Assembly: GCA_035578155.1 (NCBI GenBank)
Contig: JAPWDM010000035.1
Span: 996,001-1,060,000, forward strand
Direction of reading: 5' to 3'
DNA length: 64,000 nt
Origin: Brachynemurus nebulosus
Taxonomy: Eukaryota > Arthropoda > Insecta > Neuroptera > Myrmeleontidae
A program made the translations under genes and the position numbers. This document shows positions 1-10,600 of this stretch, piece by piece; position 1 is the first letter of the stretch; the number at the start of each line of letters is the position of its first letter. The notes under the pieces were generated by a model. It did no database searches. It had not been told where the DNA came from and saw only the letters and a program-made list of their open reading frames with translations.

Positions 1-781
1 ATCTATTAATATAATAAACATTTACTTCGATGTAACTCAGAAGTGTAATTAGGTATTTCCTGCATTTGATGGTACAAATGTATATAATAATAAGAATGAT
101 ACTATTTTGGCACACAATGGAATATATTATATTATATGACGCAACCACGCGAATAAGCAACAGACGATATATCCCGCTCTCAAGCGCGTTTTACGTTCAA
201 AGCTTAAAACATCTGACGGTTTTCGAATATCGTCCCGAGGTTTATTTAGGGGTATATTCTTAAGAGGTTGTACTATACCTCATTTCAGATACAGTTGATC
301 ATGAGTTTTCGTTAAAAAATTAAATAATTCTTATATTCGAAACAAATCAATCTTCTATTCTTTTCTAAAAATAAACTGCAAATTTAAAATTTACATAAAT
401 GCAATAATAAAAGAGATAAAACCAAGAAAATGGAAATTATTTAAATTCAAAGTGACGAAGCATGGTTAAATTTAACTGAAATGAACCATACTATTTTATA
501 AAAAAAAAAAACAATTTTTTTTGTTTTTTTTTGTTTTAAAGATATTTCTCCTCTTGAGCACCAGTCCTGGCTTCAATTTCCGCGTTCTATTACTATGTTT
601 GTGAAGGTTTTTCTGCAATTTCGGTAGACGGCAGAATCGTAGCCCCCACGTCACTTTGACTTTCATTCACATCATAATATAATAATGTGTAATTATAAAA
701 ATAAAGTGCATAGTGTCTGTAAGGGGCTAGTTGTCTGAAAAACAAACGTTACGAACCACATTAGAATAATTACTATTTAAT
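1..781. other. AT-rich stretch, no gene seen
   Basis: No protein or RNA gene is recognisable. The stretch is AT-rich with homopolymer runs near 500-535. A slightly more GC-rich patch around 555-655 has no open frame or splice pattern that I can support. Confidence 0.5.
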
Positions 782-905
782 ACCTTGACGGTCATTGACG
801 TCATAAGACGTCAAGTGAAACTTTACTAATTCATACACCACGTCGTACGACGTCAACAATTTCATATAAAGGGTACTAGCTGTCAAAATAGCGTACCAGT
901 TGGTC
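782..905 (+). repeat. Dispersed ACGT-rich repeat, copy 1
   Basis: This segment matches, as a reverse complement at roughly 80% by eye, the segment near 50405-50530. Both carry several GACGTC motifs, including one TGACGTCA palindrome near 798. Both end in a TATATAAAG-like block beside a CCAACTGGTAC-like block. It is probably part of a dispersed mobile repeat. No coding potential is visible. Confidence 0.55.
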
Positions 906-1711
906 CACTATCATCGTGTTAAAACAGACGTATTTCATACGTATTTAAAATTAAATTATCTTAAATGGTTCCCAGCCCTGCTCGTTTTGTTATAAATTCT
1001 TGTTTTATTCAGCTATTTGGCCCGTCATATTTAATTCTCCTTTTTCTTTACGTTCTATCTCCTTTTCAAATTACTTGAAAAACTTTGTAAGATTGTTTTG
1101 TTCTCATTGATTTTACACAAAACTTTGTTGTAATATTCATTTCAAATAACTTTTTAATTTAATAAAATTTTCCTTTTTTAAAGGAAGTTAAAAATGGAAA
1201 TTTATTTGTAGGACATCGTTGGCTATGACCCCAAACTGTCTTACTGTCTCTTGTAAAATACACTTATTTCCCATTTTGTCAAAATTTTTGTATTATAATA
1301 GATATTTCTTAAATTGCATGTTAGTTACTGATTTGAAAAATTTTGACATTTTTATCTCCACTTTTTATTTTACGTATCGAAATTTAGTTTCTATATTTGA
1401 AATTTGACATTTGTAAAAAGTTTCCATCGTTGATTTGCATGACTCCATAAAAATATTCGATATTCACAAACACGATATTTTCAGTTTTATTGAAATTGTT
1501 GCAAATTTTGTTATAGTTAATTTATGCTGTGAAAAAAAGTTAATATTTTTGTTTTGTAGATATTGTGTGTTCAAAAAATCCGGATAGTAATTCAGGAAAA
1601 TTTTTAAAAATAGAGATTATCTTAATGTATATTTTAATACAATAATAAATAGTAGAAAAATTTTCTTTGAGGAGTATGAAAATATTCTTGTATATAATGT
1701 TACGTAAAGCA
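906..1711. other. AT-rich stretch, no gene seen
   Basis: Short open frames here have no recognisable composition or motif. I see nothing supportable. Confidence 0.5.
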
Positions 1712-1845
1712 TTAAGGGGCCATCCATATAAAATACGTCCGCAAACGGAAGGAGAAAAGACAATAGTCTAACGTGATGTTTGTGAAACATGGGGTGGGAT
1801 GGGACGGTATGCATACTAACGTGATGTGACACAACTTTTGACATT
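1712..1845. repeat. Possible MITE fragment with GGGGCCATCCATA end
   Basis: The block opens with GGGGCCATCCATATAAAATA and contains ACGTGATGT twice. Its opening resembles the 'GGGCCATCCATAAA' terminus of a MITE type I associate with insect genomes. I could not find a matching opposite terminus, so it is treated as a fragment. Confidence 0.25.
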
Positions 1846-1917
1846 ACTAGATCAATTTTACTTTAATAATACAGTTAACTGTCAAAAAATAGCACTTATT
1901 TTGTGTTACATAAAAAT

Positions 1918-2062
1918 TTTTTTAGACCATTTAAAAGAAGAGAAAAATTACATAAAAAAGGTCTTTAAATTTTTTTTCTATGTCAACTAGTTTCCGAGAA
2001 AAATTAATTTTTATAAACGGACATTCGCTATGTTATGCAGGATGCTGCGACAGGGCGAATAT
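1918..2062 (+). repeat. Dispersed repeat family B, fragment
   Basis: The segment contains GCTATGTTATGCAGGATGCT, which is shared with copies at 3288-3560 (minus) and 6698-7095 (plus). It also shares a 'CTATGTCAACTAGTTTCC' block. It is a truncated member of the family, without coding potential. Confidence 0.6.
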
Positions 2063-2119
2063 ATTTGGTTACTGAAGTCAAATGACAATTTATAGAATTA
2101 GTGTACATATGTACTAGTC

Positions 2120-3154
2120 TAGTGATGGCTAGTGAGTGAGTGATTCAATTCACTGAGTTGAATCACTCAACTGACTCATTGAATTGAATCAGTCAAAAAG
2201 ATTGAATCGACTCTGTCAACTCGTGAGTTGAAAGAATATAAATATATGTCATACACTCACTCACCCACACACTCACTCACTTAAGAGTGTATGACAGACA
2301 AGATTCTATTCAAATTTCAATCTCTATTTCAGTTTACTTATTACAATAGACAGAGCGACAGAAACTTGTTGCCACAGACATCTGTTTTTTACAACTGTGT
2401 ATATAACATAACGTGTATATATCGTATATACTAATAGTACTATGGGACGGAAGGTATATATATAACTTTATATTTTTTTTTTTAGAACTAATATTTTAAT
2501 TTTTTTACTATCCTCTATTTTTTAAAATGTATAAAACAAATTTTAACTCAAATTTAGTCCAAATGTCTAATAAACTAATAAAATAATGTGCTATAAGTAT
2601 GGATCTTAAAAAAAATTCTAAGAAAAACTGTATATGTATTTTATTATACAATATTTTCAAATTTTTAAAATAAAATTTGCCCGTTTATTATCAAATTATT
2701 ACGTTTAGTTTTTTTTCAAAACAGCACTGAGATGGATATCTCCATCTTCCTACATAAAATTATTGTAGTTTTTCACGATCAGTATTTTTCACTGTTATCT
2801 CTTTTTAATGCTGCATTAATTTTTTATTTTAATTTGTTGTGTCGATTACGTGCCTTAATTTTAAACATAATTATATTAATTTTATTCGGATATAATAATT
2901 GTTTCCAAACACTTATTCACTTGAGTGAGTGTTTCACATGTAAACTATATGATTGAATTTGTTTGTTGATTCGTATTTTAAGTTGTACCAATCAGGTGTG
3001 TAAAGTGAGTGAGTGATTAAATTCATAAAAACGAGTAAGCGAATTGTGTCAAGTGAGTGAGTGATTCAATTGACTTGAGTCATTGAATCAACTCACCACA
3101 GTGAACCGATTCAAAAGATTCAACTCACTAAAAAGAGTGATTTTCCCATAACTA
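2120..3154 (+). mobile_element. hAT-like non-autonomous element rich in GTGAGTGA motifs
   Basis: The left end TAGTGATGGC and the right end (reverse complement TAGTTATGGG) form imperfect hAT-like termini. Both ends carry dense GAGTGAGTGATTCAATT and TTGAATCACTC motifs in both orientations. An internal module (2723-3150) recurs in direct orientation at 27625-28045. Another (2385-2580) recurs inverted at 27398-27605. I could not find a convincing 8-bp target duplication, so the exact ends are uncertain. No transposase is present. Confidence 0.5.
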
Positions 3155-3223
3155 TATACTACGATACTACCTACATATTCGTCAAAGACCTATATGCATG
3201 TATACATAATTATGAAATAAAAA

Positions 3224-3605
3224 AGTCGCTAAGTGCAAGTTGTACGTGCGCCAATAGTGTTCCGTACAATCAGTGATTATTATAGATTTAATGTAACATG
3301 TAGCATATAAAAAGTAAAATACCCCTGTCGCAGCATACTGCATAACATAGCGAATTTCTGTTTACAAAAGTTTTTCTCCGAAAGCAGGTTACATAGAATA
3401 ATGGTCTAAAACCAGTTTTATGTAATTTTTCTTCTCTTTCCAATGGTGTAAAAAAATTTCGTAGACTTTTGAAATTGGGAACACCATGGCAAAAACTAAC
3501 TTTTTTCACGAAAAATACCCAAAAAACCATGTTTCAGGCATCAGACGTGTTTGGTTGAGGAACTCATTCAGTATTTTTAATAGATTTGAGCGTTAGTTTA
3601 TGGTA
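3224..3605 (-). repeat. Dispersed repeat family B, antisense copy
   Basis: Read on the minus strand this matches 6750-7040, including the CGCTATGTTATGCAG block and a 'CATGGTTTTTTGG' block. On the plus strand it opens with a GTCGCTAAGTGCAAGTTGTA-type end that also occurs at 3724 and 24812, so this is likely one terminus of the family. Confidence 0.6.
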
Positions 3606-3607
3606 TT

Positions 3608-3720
3608 ACATATTTGATATTAGTAAATAAAAACACTTTATTTTGCAAAATACCACTTTTATTGAATATAAAAACTTTTATTACAGGTTTCGGTCAATAT
3701 GACCATTCTCAAACGTGCCT
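3608..3720 (-). ncRNA. Degenerate hammerhead-like / Penelope-type tail
   Basis: On the minus strand the order is TTTGAGAAT, then a GGTC...GACC hairpin, then CGAAACCTG. This parallels the hammerhead order CUGAUGA, stem II, GAAA, but the first box is degenerate, so catalysis is unlikely. The same architecture occurs at 8614-8684 beside a Penelope-type endonuclease. It appears to be inserted within repeat family B. A 'TTTTATTTACTAATATC' block flanks it in inverted orientation at 3616-3634 and 3813-3830. Confidence 0.35.
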
Positions 3721-3723
3721 CAA

Positions 3724-3918
3724 AGTCGCCAAGTGCAAGTTGTACTTGCGCCAATAGTAGTGATCACTGATTATTATAGATTTAATGTAACATGTAGCAT
3801 ATAAAAAAAATGTTTTTATTTACTAATATCATTCAATATTTTTGGACTTTCAACGTTTTCACCAAATTTCTTAAAAATAAAATATTTCGTTCTTGAGTTA
3901 TCGTGCGGACACTTAGTA

Positions 3919-3921
<3 letters not shown>
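3724..3921 (-). repeat. Repeat family B terminus next to (TA)n
   Basis: It starts with AGTCGCCAAGTGCAAGTTGT, as at 3224 and 24812. Near 3840-3910 it matches, as a reverse complement, the block just right of the microsatellite at 6698 (CGATAACTC..GAACGAAATAT). The family therefore abuts a (TA)n tract in both copies. Confidence 0.55.

Positions 3922-3986
<65 letters not shown>
3922..3986. repeat. (TA)n microsatellite
   Basis: Uninterrupted AT dinucleotide tract of about 65 bp. Confidence 0.99.
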
Positions 3987-3990
<4 letters not shown>

Positions 3991-4081
3991 TTAGTGAATG
4001 CCATTTCAGCGAATTTTCAGCATGGAATTTAGCTATTGCAGCCACTATCACGACGCGACTTGAGCCCGAGACTTCACTAAA

Positions 4082-4084
<3 letters not shown>

Positions 4085-4143
<59 letters not shown>
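4085..4143. repeat. (TA)n microsatellite
   Basis: Uninterrupted TA tract of about 59 bp that directly abuts the left end of the hAT-like element at 4144. Confidence 0.99.
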
Positions 4144-4147
<4 letters not shown>

Positions 4148-4206
4148 GATGTGCTCGTGAATACATTTTTACTCACGATCACGCACAGTCACGAATTAGC
4201 TTTTGT

Positions 4207-4432
4207 ACTCACGCCCGATCACGAACGAGAAAATTTATTTCTTTTCACACTCACGCACGATCACGAACAAAAAAATTTTATGCTTTCACACTCACGCACG
4301 ATCACGAACAAAAAAATTTTATGCTTTCACACTCACGCACGATCACGAACAAAAAAATTTTATGCTTTCACACTCACGCACGATCACGAACAAAAAATTT
4401 TAAGCTTTCACACTCACGCACGCTTACGAATT
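4207..4432 (+). repeat. 41-bp tandem repeat, about five units
   Basis: Successive copies of the ATGCTTTCACACTCACGCAC block start at 4280, 4321 and 4362, with a variant near 4402, giving a 40-41-bp period. A more diverged unit precedes them. The repeated TCACG words also fill the other end of the host hAT element (6450-6590), suggesting transposase-binding subterminal repeats. Confidence 0.85.
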
Positions 4433-4739
4433 AAACATAAAAATCTTTGAAACTAATCCTTGGAATTTTAAATAAAAATCACTATCGCTTTAACAATCAG
4501 TTAAAATTATGTCCTTGGGATAAAATCAGAATACGGTTAATAGGGCTAACATTATTACTGAGATTAATACTGATGCAAATTATATACTACACCACAAATC
4601 CAATTTTACGTAGTGGTCGGTACAAATTTAAGGGGAAGTACGTAAAATCGGAAGATCAGGGACGTCGGTAAACTTTTGTTTTGGGGAGTTGGTAAATATT
4701 ATTGATTTGAATTTATTTAAAACAATATTATCTTAAGAG

Positions 4740-5560
4740 ACAATTTACACCTAAAATTCGGTTGTTTAGACAAAGGAAATCGAATGTTATACTAATGAAT
4801 ATGAGTGACGACTTAGAAAACTGTCGAAAAATCAACTTCACTATCGCATTCATCAGCGTAAAAGACGCCAAATAGCGGAAGCTAACAAAAATTCTAGAAT
4901 ATTCTACTTTTGAACTGGCAAAGATACCAGAAAACAAACTTCACTATTGAATTGCGCACTAAAAATTAGATTAAGCAGCGCATTTTGTCAAAAATTCTAG
5001 AATGTTCTATTCGTCAACTAACAAAGATATCAAAAAATCGATTGCACCATTTAATTGGTCATCAAATAAAAGACGAAATAGCACATTTTCATAAATGTTC
5101 TAGAATATTCTAATTGTCAGATAGCAAAAGTTGTTTGTCAAAATCGGACATTTGGTTTACATTAGTTTAATTTCGGTTGGAAAATTAAGTGGTGCAGTAG
5201 ATTTTCCAATATCTTTGTTAGTTGACAAATAGAATATTCTAGAACATTTCTCAAAATATGTTATTTGGTTTCTTTTTTGGTACCCAATTCAATAGCGACG
5301 TTTGTTTTGAATATCTTTGCTAGTTGACGAATAGAATATTCCAGAACATTTGTCAAAATGTGTAATTTGACCTCTTTTTCAATGGACAATTAAATGGTAC
5401 AATTGATTTTTCAATATCTTTGCTAGTTGACAAATAGAACATTCTAGAATTTTTGTCAAACTACACTGTTTAATCTCATTTTTAATGACCAATTCAACAG
5501 TGAAGTTTGTTTTTTGATACCTCTGCTAGTTGATGATTAGAATATTCTAGAATTTTACGT
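4740..5560. repeat. Inverted array of ~103-bp units carrying heat-shock-element-like sites
   Basis: Seven sites fit the alternating nGAAnn/nTTCnn pattern of heat shock elements: 4892-4904, 4995-5007, 5098-5110, 5232-5249, 5334-5346, 5437-5449 and 5540-5552. Spacing is 102-103 bp within each arm. The first three read TTC-GAA-TTC and the last four GAA-TTC-GAA, because the array inverts around 5165. Each unit also has a 'TAGTTGAC(G/A)AATAGAA'-type flank. That HSF binds such arrays is known; that these are functional is inference. Confidence 0.75.
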
Positions 5561-6440
5561 TACTCATCTTGCATTTGCATTTTGCATATTACGTATGCAG
5601 AATATGTGCATATATATCTGCAGTGAAATTTTAAAATTTTTAAAGGCTACGAGACCCTCAGACAATATTACCTACGGCCCTGACTCTGGCTTGGTACATA
5701 AATTTTCACCAACACAGACAAACATGAACATATCTGTGAGAGGAGAACCCCACTAAATCGCTGACGTCACTACGTAAAATCGGAGTACGTACCATTGGAT
5801 GGCCACTGTATTTAATTTTTTCTGGAAAGTAAGAAAATTTTCAAAATTTTTCATCTAATGATTTATTGTTTAATTTTTGTTCTTATTGTATTTGTATATA
5901 AACATGACATTTCGCACAACCAAACCAAATATCTAGTTTTTTAACAAAATTGTGACAAAATATTTTTTAGTACCTATAAATACATAGAAAATAATTTTTT
6001 TTTTTAAATAATGATAATAATAAAACAACTTAAAATATTGAAAAAGATAATATTCCTTTAAGTAACCCCTCTTTATATTATGTCTTCATGACCATATTGT
6101 TCAAAACTGACCTTGTTATTTACAATTATACTCATTGACTGAGACCGTATATCCACACATCGTGAGAGATGCAGGCTAATTTTAAGAATTTCTTAAAAAT
6201 TTAAGAAATTATTTAAAAACGTAAGAATCAGAACAACATCATAAACACTGTTGGATATTTCTAATTTGTAAAGAACTGGAATTTGTTAGTAAGGGTTATT
6301 GCATTTCTACCTACTGGTGCTTGTAAAAACCAATATATAAAAAAAAAGATTTTTTTGTAGTTAAAATATCAAATTGGTTTAGTTAATATTTCCTAAAATT
6401 GAAAATAATAAATTATTTAAAAATTTTTTATTCATAGTCT
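5561..6440. other. Interior of the hAT-like element, no gene
   Basis: AT-rich interior with no recognisable protein or RNA gene. Confidence 0.5.
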
Positions 6441-6591
6441 TTAAATTTTCGTGACTCACGAATTATTCACGACAAGAAATTAAATGTCACGATCACGCCC
6501 ACTCACGCACGATCGTAGAAAATTATTCACGATCACGATGGGTCACGCGTGACCCGCCGGGTCACGCGTGAATTCACGATTTTGGCACATC

Positions 6592-7095
<504 letters not shown>

Positions 7096-7739
7096 TATTT
7101 TTGAAATCCACACAGAAAAACTATAGGAAGCAAGAACTGTTTTACTTGTCACTCATTAAACAAAAATTGACCATATTTTTACTCTCTTTTAAACGAAATT
7201 TGTACATGGTTTACAGAAATATTTGTAAAATTGAATTGACAGCTTTCTATTGTACGTAATTTTGTTTATAAAGAGATTTATTTGTGCTTTATGTTTAACA
7301 AATATTTTAGTTAATTATTTATCGTAACTGTGTGTTAATTAATCACAATAGAGTATTTAATTAATTATTAAGAAGTTAATAAATAAAACAAAAGTTTGGA
7401 ATTTCCATTTTCATTAATTGTATACAATTAAATTAAGTGTTGAAATATTTCTGTAACAATTTTGTTTTCAGTTTCTAGTTTCCTTCTATGTAATTCAACG
7501 GAGTATTTTCATGTTTTTGTTATAACTGGTACATTTGCTTTCACAATACCAGACAAATAACGATAAATATTAATTTCCAAACAGTATAAGAGCCAAACAT
7601 TCCAAATCTTAGTTCAATCACACAAACAAGGACAAGTATCGAATAATATTTTCTAATGGAAAACGGTTAATAATAATTAACCTGTTAATTATCCTTTAAA
7701 GTTCATATTATTATTTTTTTTTTTTATTTTTAAAAAATT
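7096..7739. other. AT-rich stretch upstream of the Penelope-like fragment
   Basis: In a Penelope-like element the reverse transcriptase domain should lie here, upstream of the endonuclease. I see no open frame or motif of that domain, so the element appears 5' truncated or heavily decayed. Confidence 0.5.
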
Positions 7740-8168
7740 ATGATATTTTGTGGTATTTTAAAAATACCACACTTAGGACAACATACTGGCCCCGTATCCT
7801 CTCTTCTGCGGTCAAATGGCTTACGACCGGTATTTAGTTATCCTTTCACGATCAAAAATTCCCTTTACACCAAACAAAAACCAACTATACCATCTGAAAA
7901 GAAGGATAATCTTATTTACTCCATTCCGTGTGTTGGTTGTCAACTTTTTTATATAGGCCAGACGTCGAAATCGTTAGAGCTACGTCTGAAACAACACCAG
8001 TGGGATTTAGCTAGAAGTGATTTTCGTACCGGACTGGCGCAACACTCCAATGAAAAAGACCACCGTTTTAATTTTCAGAACACGAGAGTGCTGCAATATG
8101 AGAGAAATCTCAAAAAAAGACTGAATCTAGAAAGCCTGTGGATAAATAAATACACACGAAAATTGTAA
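7740..8168 (+). CDS. Penelope-like element GIY-YIG endonuclease domain (fragment)
   Basis: This 142-residue frame encodes the C-terminal endonuclease of a Penelope-like retroelement, which cleaves target DNA for insertion. Visible features are the LIYSIPC stretch (about residues 58-64), a Cys pair (CVGC, 64-67) and FYIGQTSKSLELRLKQH (70-86) with the YIG motif. They also include the conserved Arg at 82, His residues at 86 and 102, and a candidate catalytic Glu at 131 in ESLWI. The preceding 'GLRPVFSYPF' linker is typical of the family. The reverse transcriptase is missing, so this is a fragment. The start codon is simply the first Met after upstream stops; the native start would lie in the lost part. 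A hammerhead-like motif lies about 450 bp downstream, as expected of the element's terminal region. Identification by motif is firm; activity is unlikely. Confidence 0.85.
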   Translation: MIFCGILKIPHLGQHTGPVSSLLRSNGLRPVFSYPFTIKNSLYTKQKPTIPSEKKDNLIYSIPCVGCQLFYIGQTSKSLELRLKQHQWDLARSDFRTGLAQHSNEKDHRFNFQNTRVLQYERNLKKRLNLESLWINKYTRKL

Positions 8169-8613
8169 CAATCAAACTCACAACTCGAATTTGACAGTTT
8201 ATCATCAGCTGTGTGTATCTGCGCAGAAGATCCTAAGTGATCATAGTAGTCGGTAAGACAATAACTGTTTTTATCGATAAATACACTAGTCGGCAGAAAT
8301 ATCTTAACATATCTCAACTAGTCAATAAAAATGTCTCAATACATTATATTATGTGCTCGTTTCGTAATCCGTTTTTATTGTTTTTTTAAAAAATTTTAAT
8401 TGTTAATCTTTTTATATAAAAAAACTTTTTATTATTTTATTTATGTGACAATCAATGTTGCTCAATTAATTTTATTTATTGACATTTTATTAAAGAATTA
8501 CTTTCTTGGTTTTGTTTTTGTTCTTTTATAAAAAAAACTGTAAGTAATTTTTAGTTCTATTAATTTTATTCCAAAAAAAAAAAAAATTGTTTTTTTGTTG
8601 TAATACTAATATG
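8169..8613 (+). other. Probable 3' untranslated part of the Penelope-like fragment
   Basis: AT-rich sequence between the endonuclease stop codon and the hammerhead-like motif. No other gene is visible. Confidence 0.5.
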
Positions 8614-8684
8614 TTATTTAGGGCCTGATGAGGAGACAGCATTGCGTCTCGAAACGTTGCTAAAAAAAAATAAAAACTAAATAA
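8614..8684 (+). ncRNA. Hammerhead ribozyme-like motif of a Penelope-like element
   Basis: The core box CTGATGA lies at 8625-8631. A GAGAC/GTCTC stem II (8633-8637 with 8646-8650) closes an eight-base loop, and GAAA follows at 8651-8654. TTATTTAG (8614-8621) can pair with CTAAATAA (8677-8684) as an outer stem. Penelope-like elements are known to carry minimal hammerheads in their terminal repeats, and a GIY-YIG domain of that type lies just upstream. One extra G sits between the CTGATGA box and stem II, and stem III is not convincing, so self-cleavage is doubtful. Confidence 0.55.
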
Positions 8685-9140
8685 TCCTTAGTAAACTGGT
8701 GATTGATTTTTGACAATCAAAAAATCACAATAATTAATATGTAATGACAAAATTCATAATTTTACCTAAATTAAAATTTTTTTTAAGGTTTATATCTATT
8801 TAATAAATTCCTAAACACTGAATGACAGACAATGCATAGCCTAAACTGTTGGGTTTAGAAGGATGCAATTTTACAGAGGGGTTCCGTATATAACTTAGGT
8901 GAGCACTAGTTATTACATAATTTTATTATGGGTGTAGCCAGGGGAGAGCACGGGTAGGCATTTATTTTTATAAAATGAAAAAAATAAAAGAAATATATGT
9001 ATAAAGGCTAGAACTTAAATACTCGAACAAAATGTAGTATATTAACAATTAAAATAAATAAAAGATCAATGATAAAATTTATATAACTACTAAAAAAGTT
9101 AAAATTTACATTAAAAAACGAAAGCAAAAAACAAGCAGTC
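8685..9140. other. AT-rich stretch, no gene seen
   Basis: No gene. A GGGTGTAGCCAGGGGAG block near 8930 resembles a transposon terminus, but no partner was found. Confidence 0.45.
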
Positions 9141-9310
9141 TTTCTAAACTTTGGTGAGGGAGTTGACGGCTCAGATGTTCGTGCCGTCGTTTACCTGTGT
9201 GCTTGGCTGTCAGAGGGTCATTCCCAGTATTGCGTCTGTCCGGTCAGGTGTTCTATGTAAATGTCGCGTGACCATCGGATCGTGTCCGAAACCATCAAAC
9301 GTGCCATGGT

Positions 9311-9960
9311 CTACGTGTATTTCTGAGCTATGCCCAGTGACTTTGCGACCAGGTAGTTTTGTGTAAGCCAACCCTTTGCGGTAAGCTCGGAAGCAAGTGT
9401 GTGATATTTTTCGAGCTTCTGCTGCCTAGCTACCTCCAGGGCGTCCGGGGCACTCTCAAACGGAATGCATATGTCGACAGCCTGTACCGACTTGCTTGCC
9501 TCGTCTAAGACCACCAAATCAGGACGAAGGTTACTCTGTACGCCGGGTATTTGTCTGTTGATGTTTTAAACTGCGCCCGTGGGTAAGCGTGTTGCGCGAG
9601 GAAGGTGATCTTGTACGGCATTGTGCCGTTTTTGCCACGCCGCTGAATGGGCAGTATAATGGTTAATTATGTGCGGTAACGTCTCTTGACGTAGCCACAT
9701 CGTCGACACCGCTTGTCACTGGCCCCGAATCGACGCGTACCATTTAATGGGACAATGCCGGTGGACAAATCGGTAGTCACAAAACCTAGTGTACTTTCCA
9801 TTCAACAGGAAGTGGTTACTCGCTTCCCTTTGGTGTGTACTTGCGTAAGACTTTCCTTGATCTGGTTTTCTCAGCAGACCATCAAGGTAGTGTGTTCGAA
9901 CGCTTGCGCGTAACACTCGCACCACACGGGTCCTCGCCGTCTCCGGGACAATTACACGCT
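9311..9960 (-). pseudogene. Relic of an R2/NeSL-type LINE: zinc-knuckle and restriction-like endonuclease region
   Basis: On the minus strand three frames together carry the C-terminal part of a non-LTR retrotransposon polyprotein with a restriction-like endonuclease. Reading downwards from about 9925 there is a SNHFLLNGKYTRFCDYRF-like block, then a CRRCGYVKR Cys pair, then ETLPHIINHY, then HNAVQ. After these come SNLRPDLVVLDEAS and AVDICIPFE, followed by LEKY. The order zinc knuckle, RPD, D...E, K matches the endonuclease that makes the target nick in this group. At least two frame changes and an in-frame stop near 9570 show it is dead. The reverse transcriptase is absent, so the copy is also truncated. 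This region is clearly richer in GC than its surroundings. Clade assignment beyond 'restriction-like-endonuclease LINE' is uncertain. Confidence 0.75.
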
Positions 9961-10319
9961 CCTGTGTTTGCTATGCCCAGTGTCATAGCGAAAATTTTGT
10001 TATGTATATATATTGTTACCTAATCAATAAATCCTTACAAAATACTTACATATCTCTATTTGCGGCCGCGGTTGAAAAAAGTTTAAGAAACCCTGGCTTA
10101 GATAGTGACAGTAAAGCTGTTTGTTTTGAATGTAATAACCTGTATTTCCTAGGTAGGTACTCGACACGCGCGTGTAGTACTTTTTGGTTAATATAGCAAT
10201 AGTTGACGCTGTCGATAGAAAATACCTATATGGTCTAAAAAGAGAAAAATATCATTCAAGGCGAAGAGTAGGATAGAAATAATAATAATTTATATCATAT
10301 GAATGTATATTTTAAACGT
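9961..10319. other. No gene; possible hAT-type terminus
   Basis: The GGTTGAAAAAAGTTTAAGAA block at 10071 followed by ACCCTGG is like the inverted end of a hAT-type MITE. No partner end was established. Confidence 0.35.
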
Positions 10320-10600
10320 ACATAGTGCACTAGGCGACTACGCCGTATACAACAGTTTAGATATAAAATGACCTCGGGCACGACTGCCGGGTCGATACTA
10401 ACACCGCTAACACCCAGCAAAACGAGCGAACGAACGTAAGTATGTATAAAGTTCTCGTACTAACAGCAGACATAACAACACACAAAAGCATTTACGATAA
10501 TGACGAGAGACGACCGGGCAGAGCGAGCGGCAGTTTCGGCCGCCGCCATCACCAGTCCATGTGGAACTGAATGAGTAGAGTACGTAGTTCGCAAACATCA
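10320..10600. promoter_or_regulatory. GC-rich island, candidate promoter / first-exon region
   Basis: This is one of very few CpG-containing GC-rich patches outside transposon coding sequence. On the plus strand it has ACAGTTT (initiator-like, 10352), a TATAAAA that overlaps an ATG (10368), and a strong GTAAGT splice donor at 10436. On the minus strand it has TCAGTT (initiator-like) near 10565 and an ATG followed by Ala-rich codons. The direction of any transcription is therefore ambiguous. Confidence 0.3.
10368..10435 (+). CDS. Candidate first coding exon of an unidentified gene
   Basis: An ATG in the context TAAAATGA opens 22 codons plus two bases. They read MTSGTTAGSILTPL and continue to a Ser/Lys/Glu-rich end immediately before GTAAGTAT, a consensus 5' splice site. 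The codons are GC-rich unlike the flanks. The exon ends in phase 2. That matches the acceptor exon at 26756, whose first base would complete the split codon. I do not recognise the product. The same ATG overlaps a TATA-like box, and the minus strand is also plausible, so this is only a candidate. Confidence 0.25.

Noticed and set aside
3816..4160. Open frames of alternating Tyr-Ile codons at TA tracts (also at 6.6, 34.0 and 37.6 kb)
   Set aside because: Translation of microsatellite sequence; no biological coding evidence.
4151..4450. 99-codon frame with repeated THDHEQK-like units
   Set aside because: Produced by the 41-bp tandem repeat; two overlapping frames are open and neither has other gene features.
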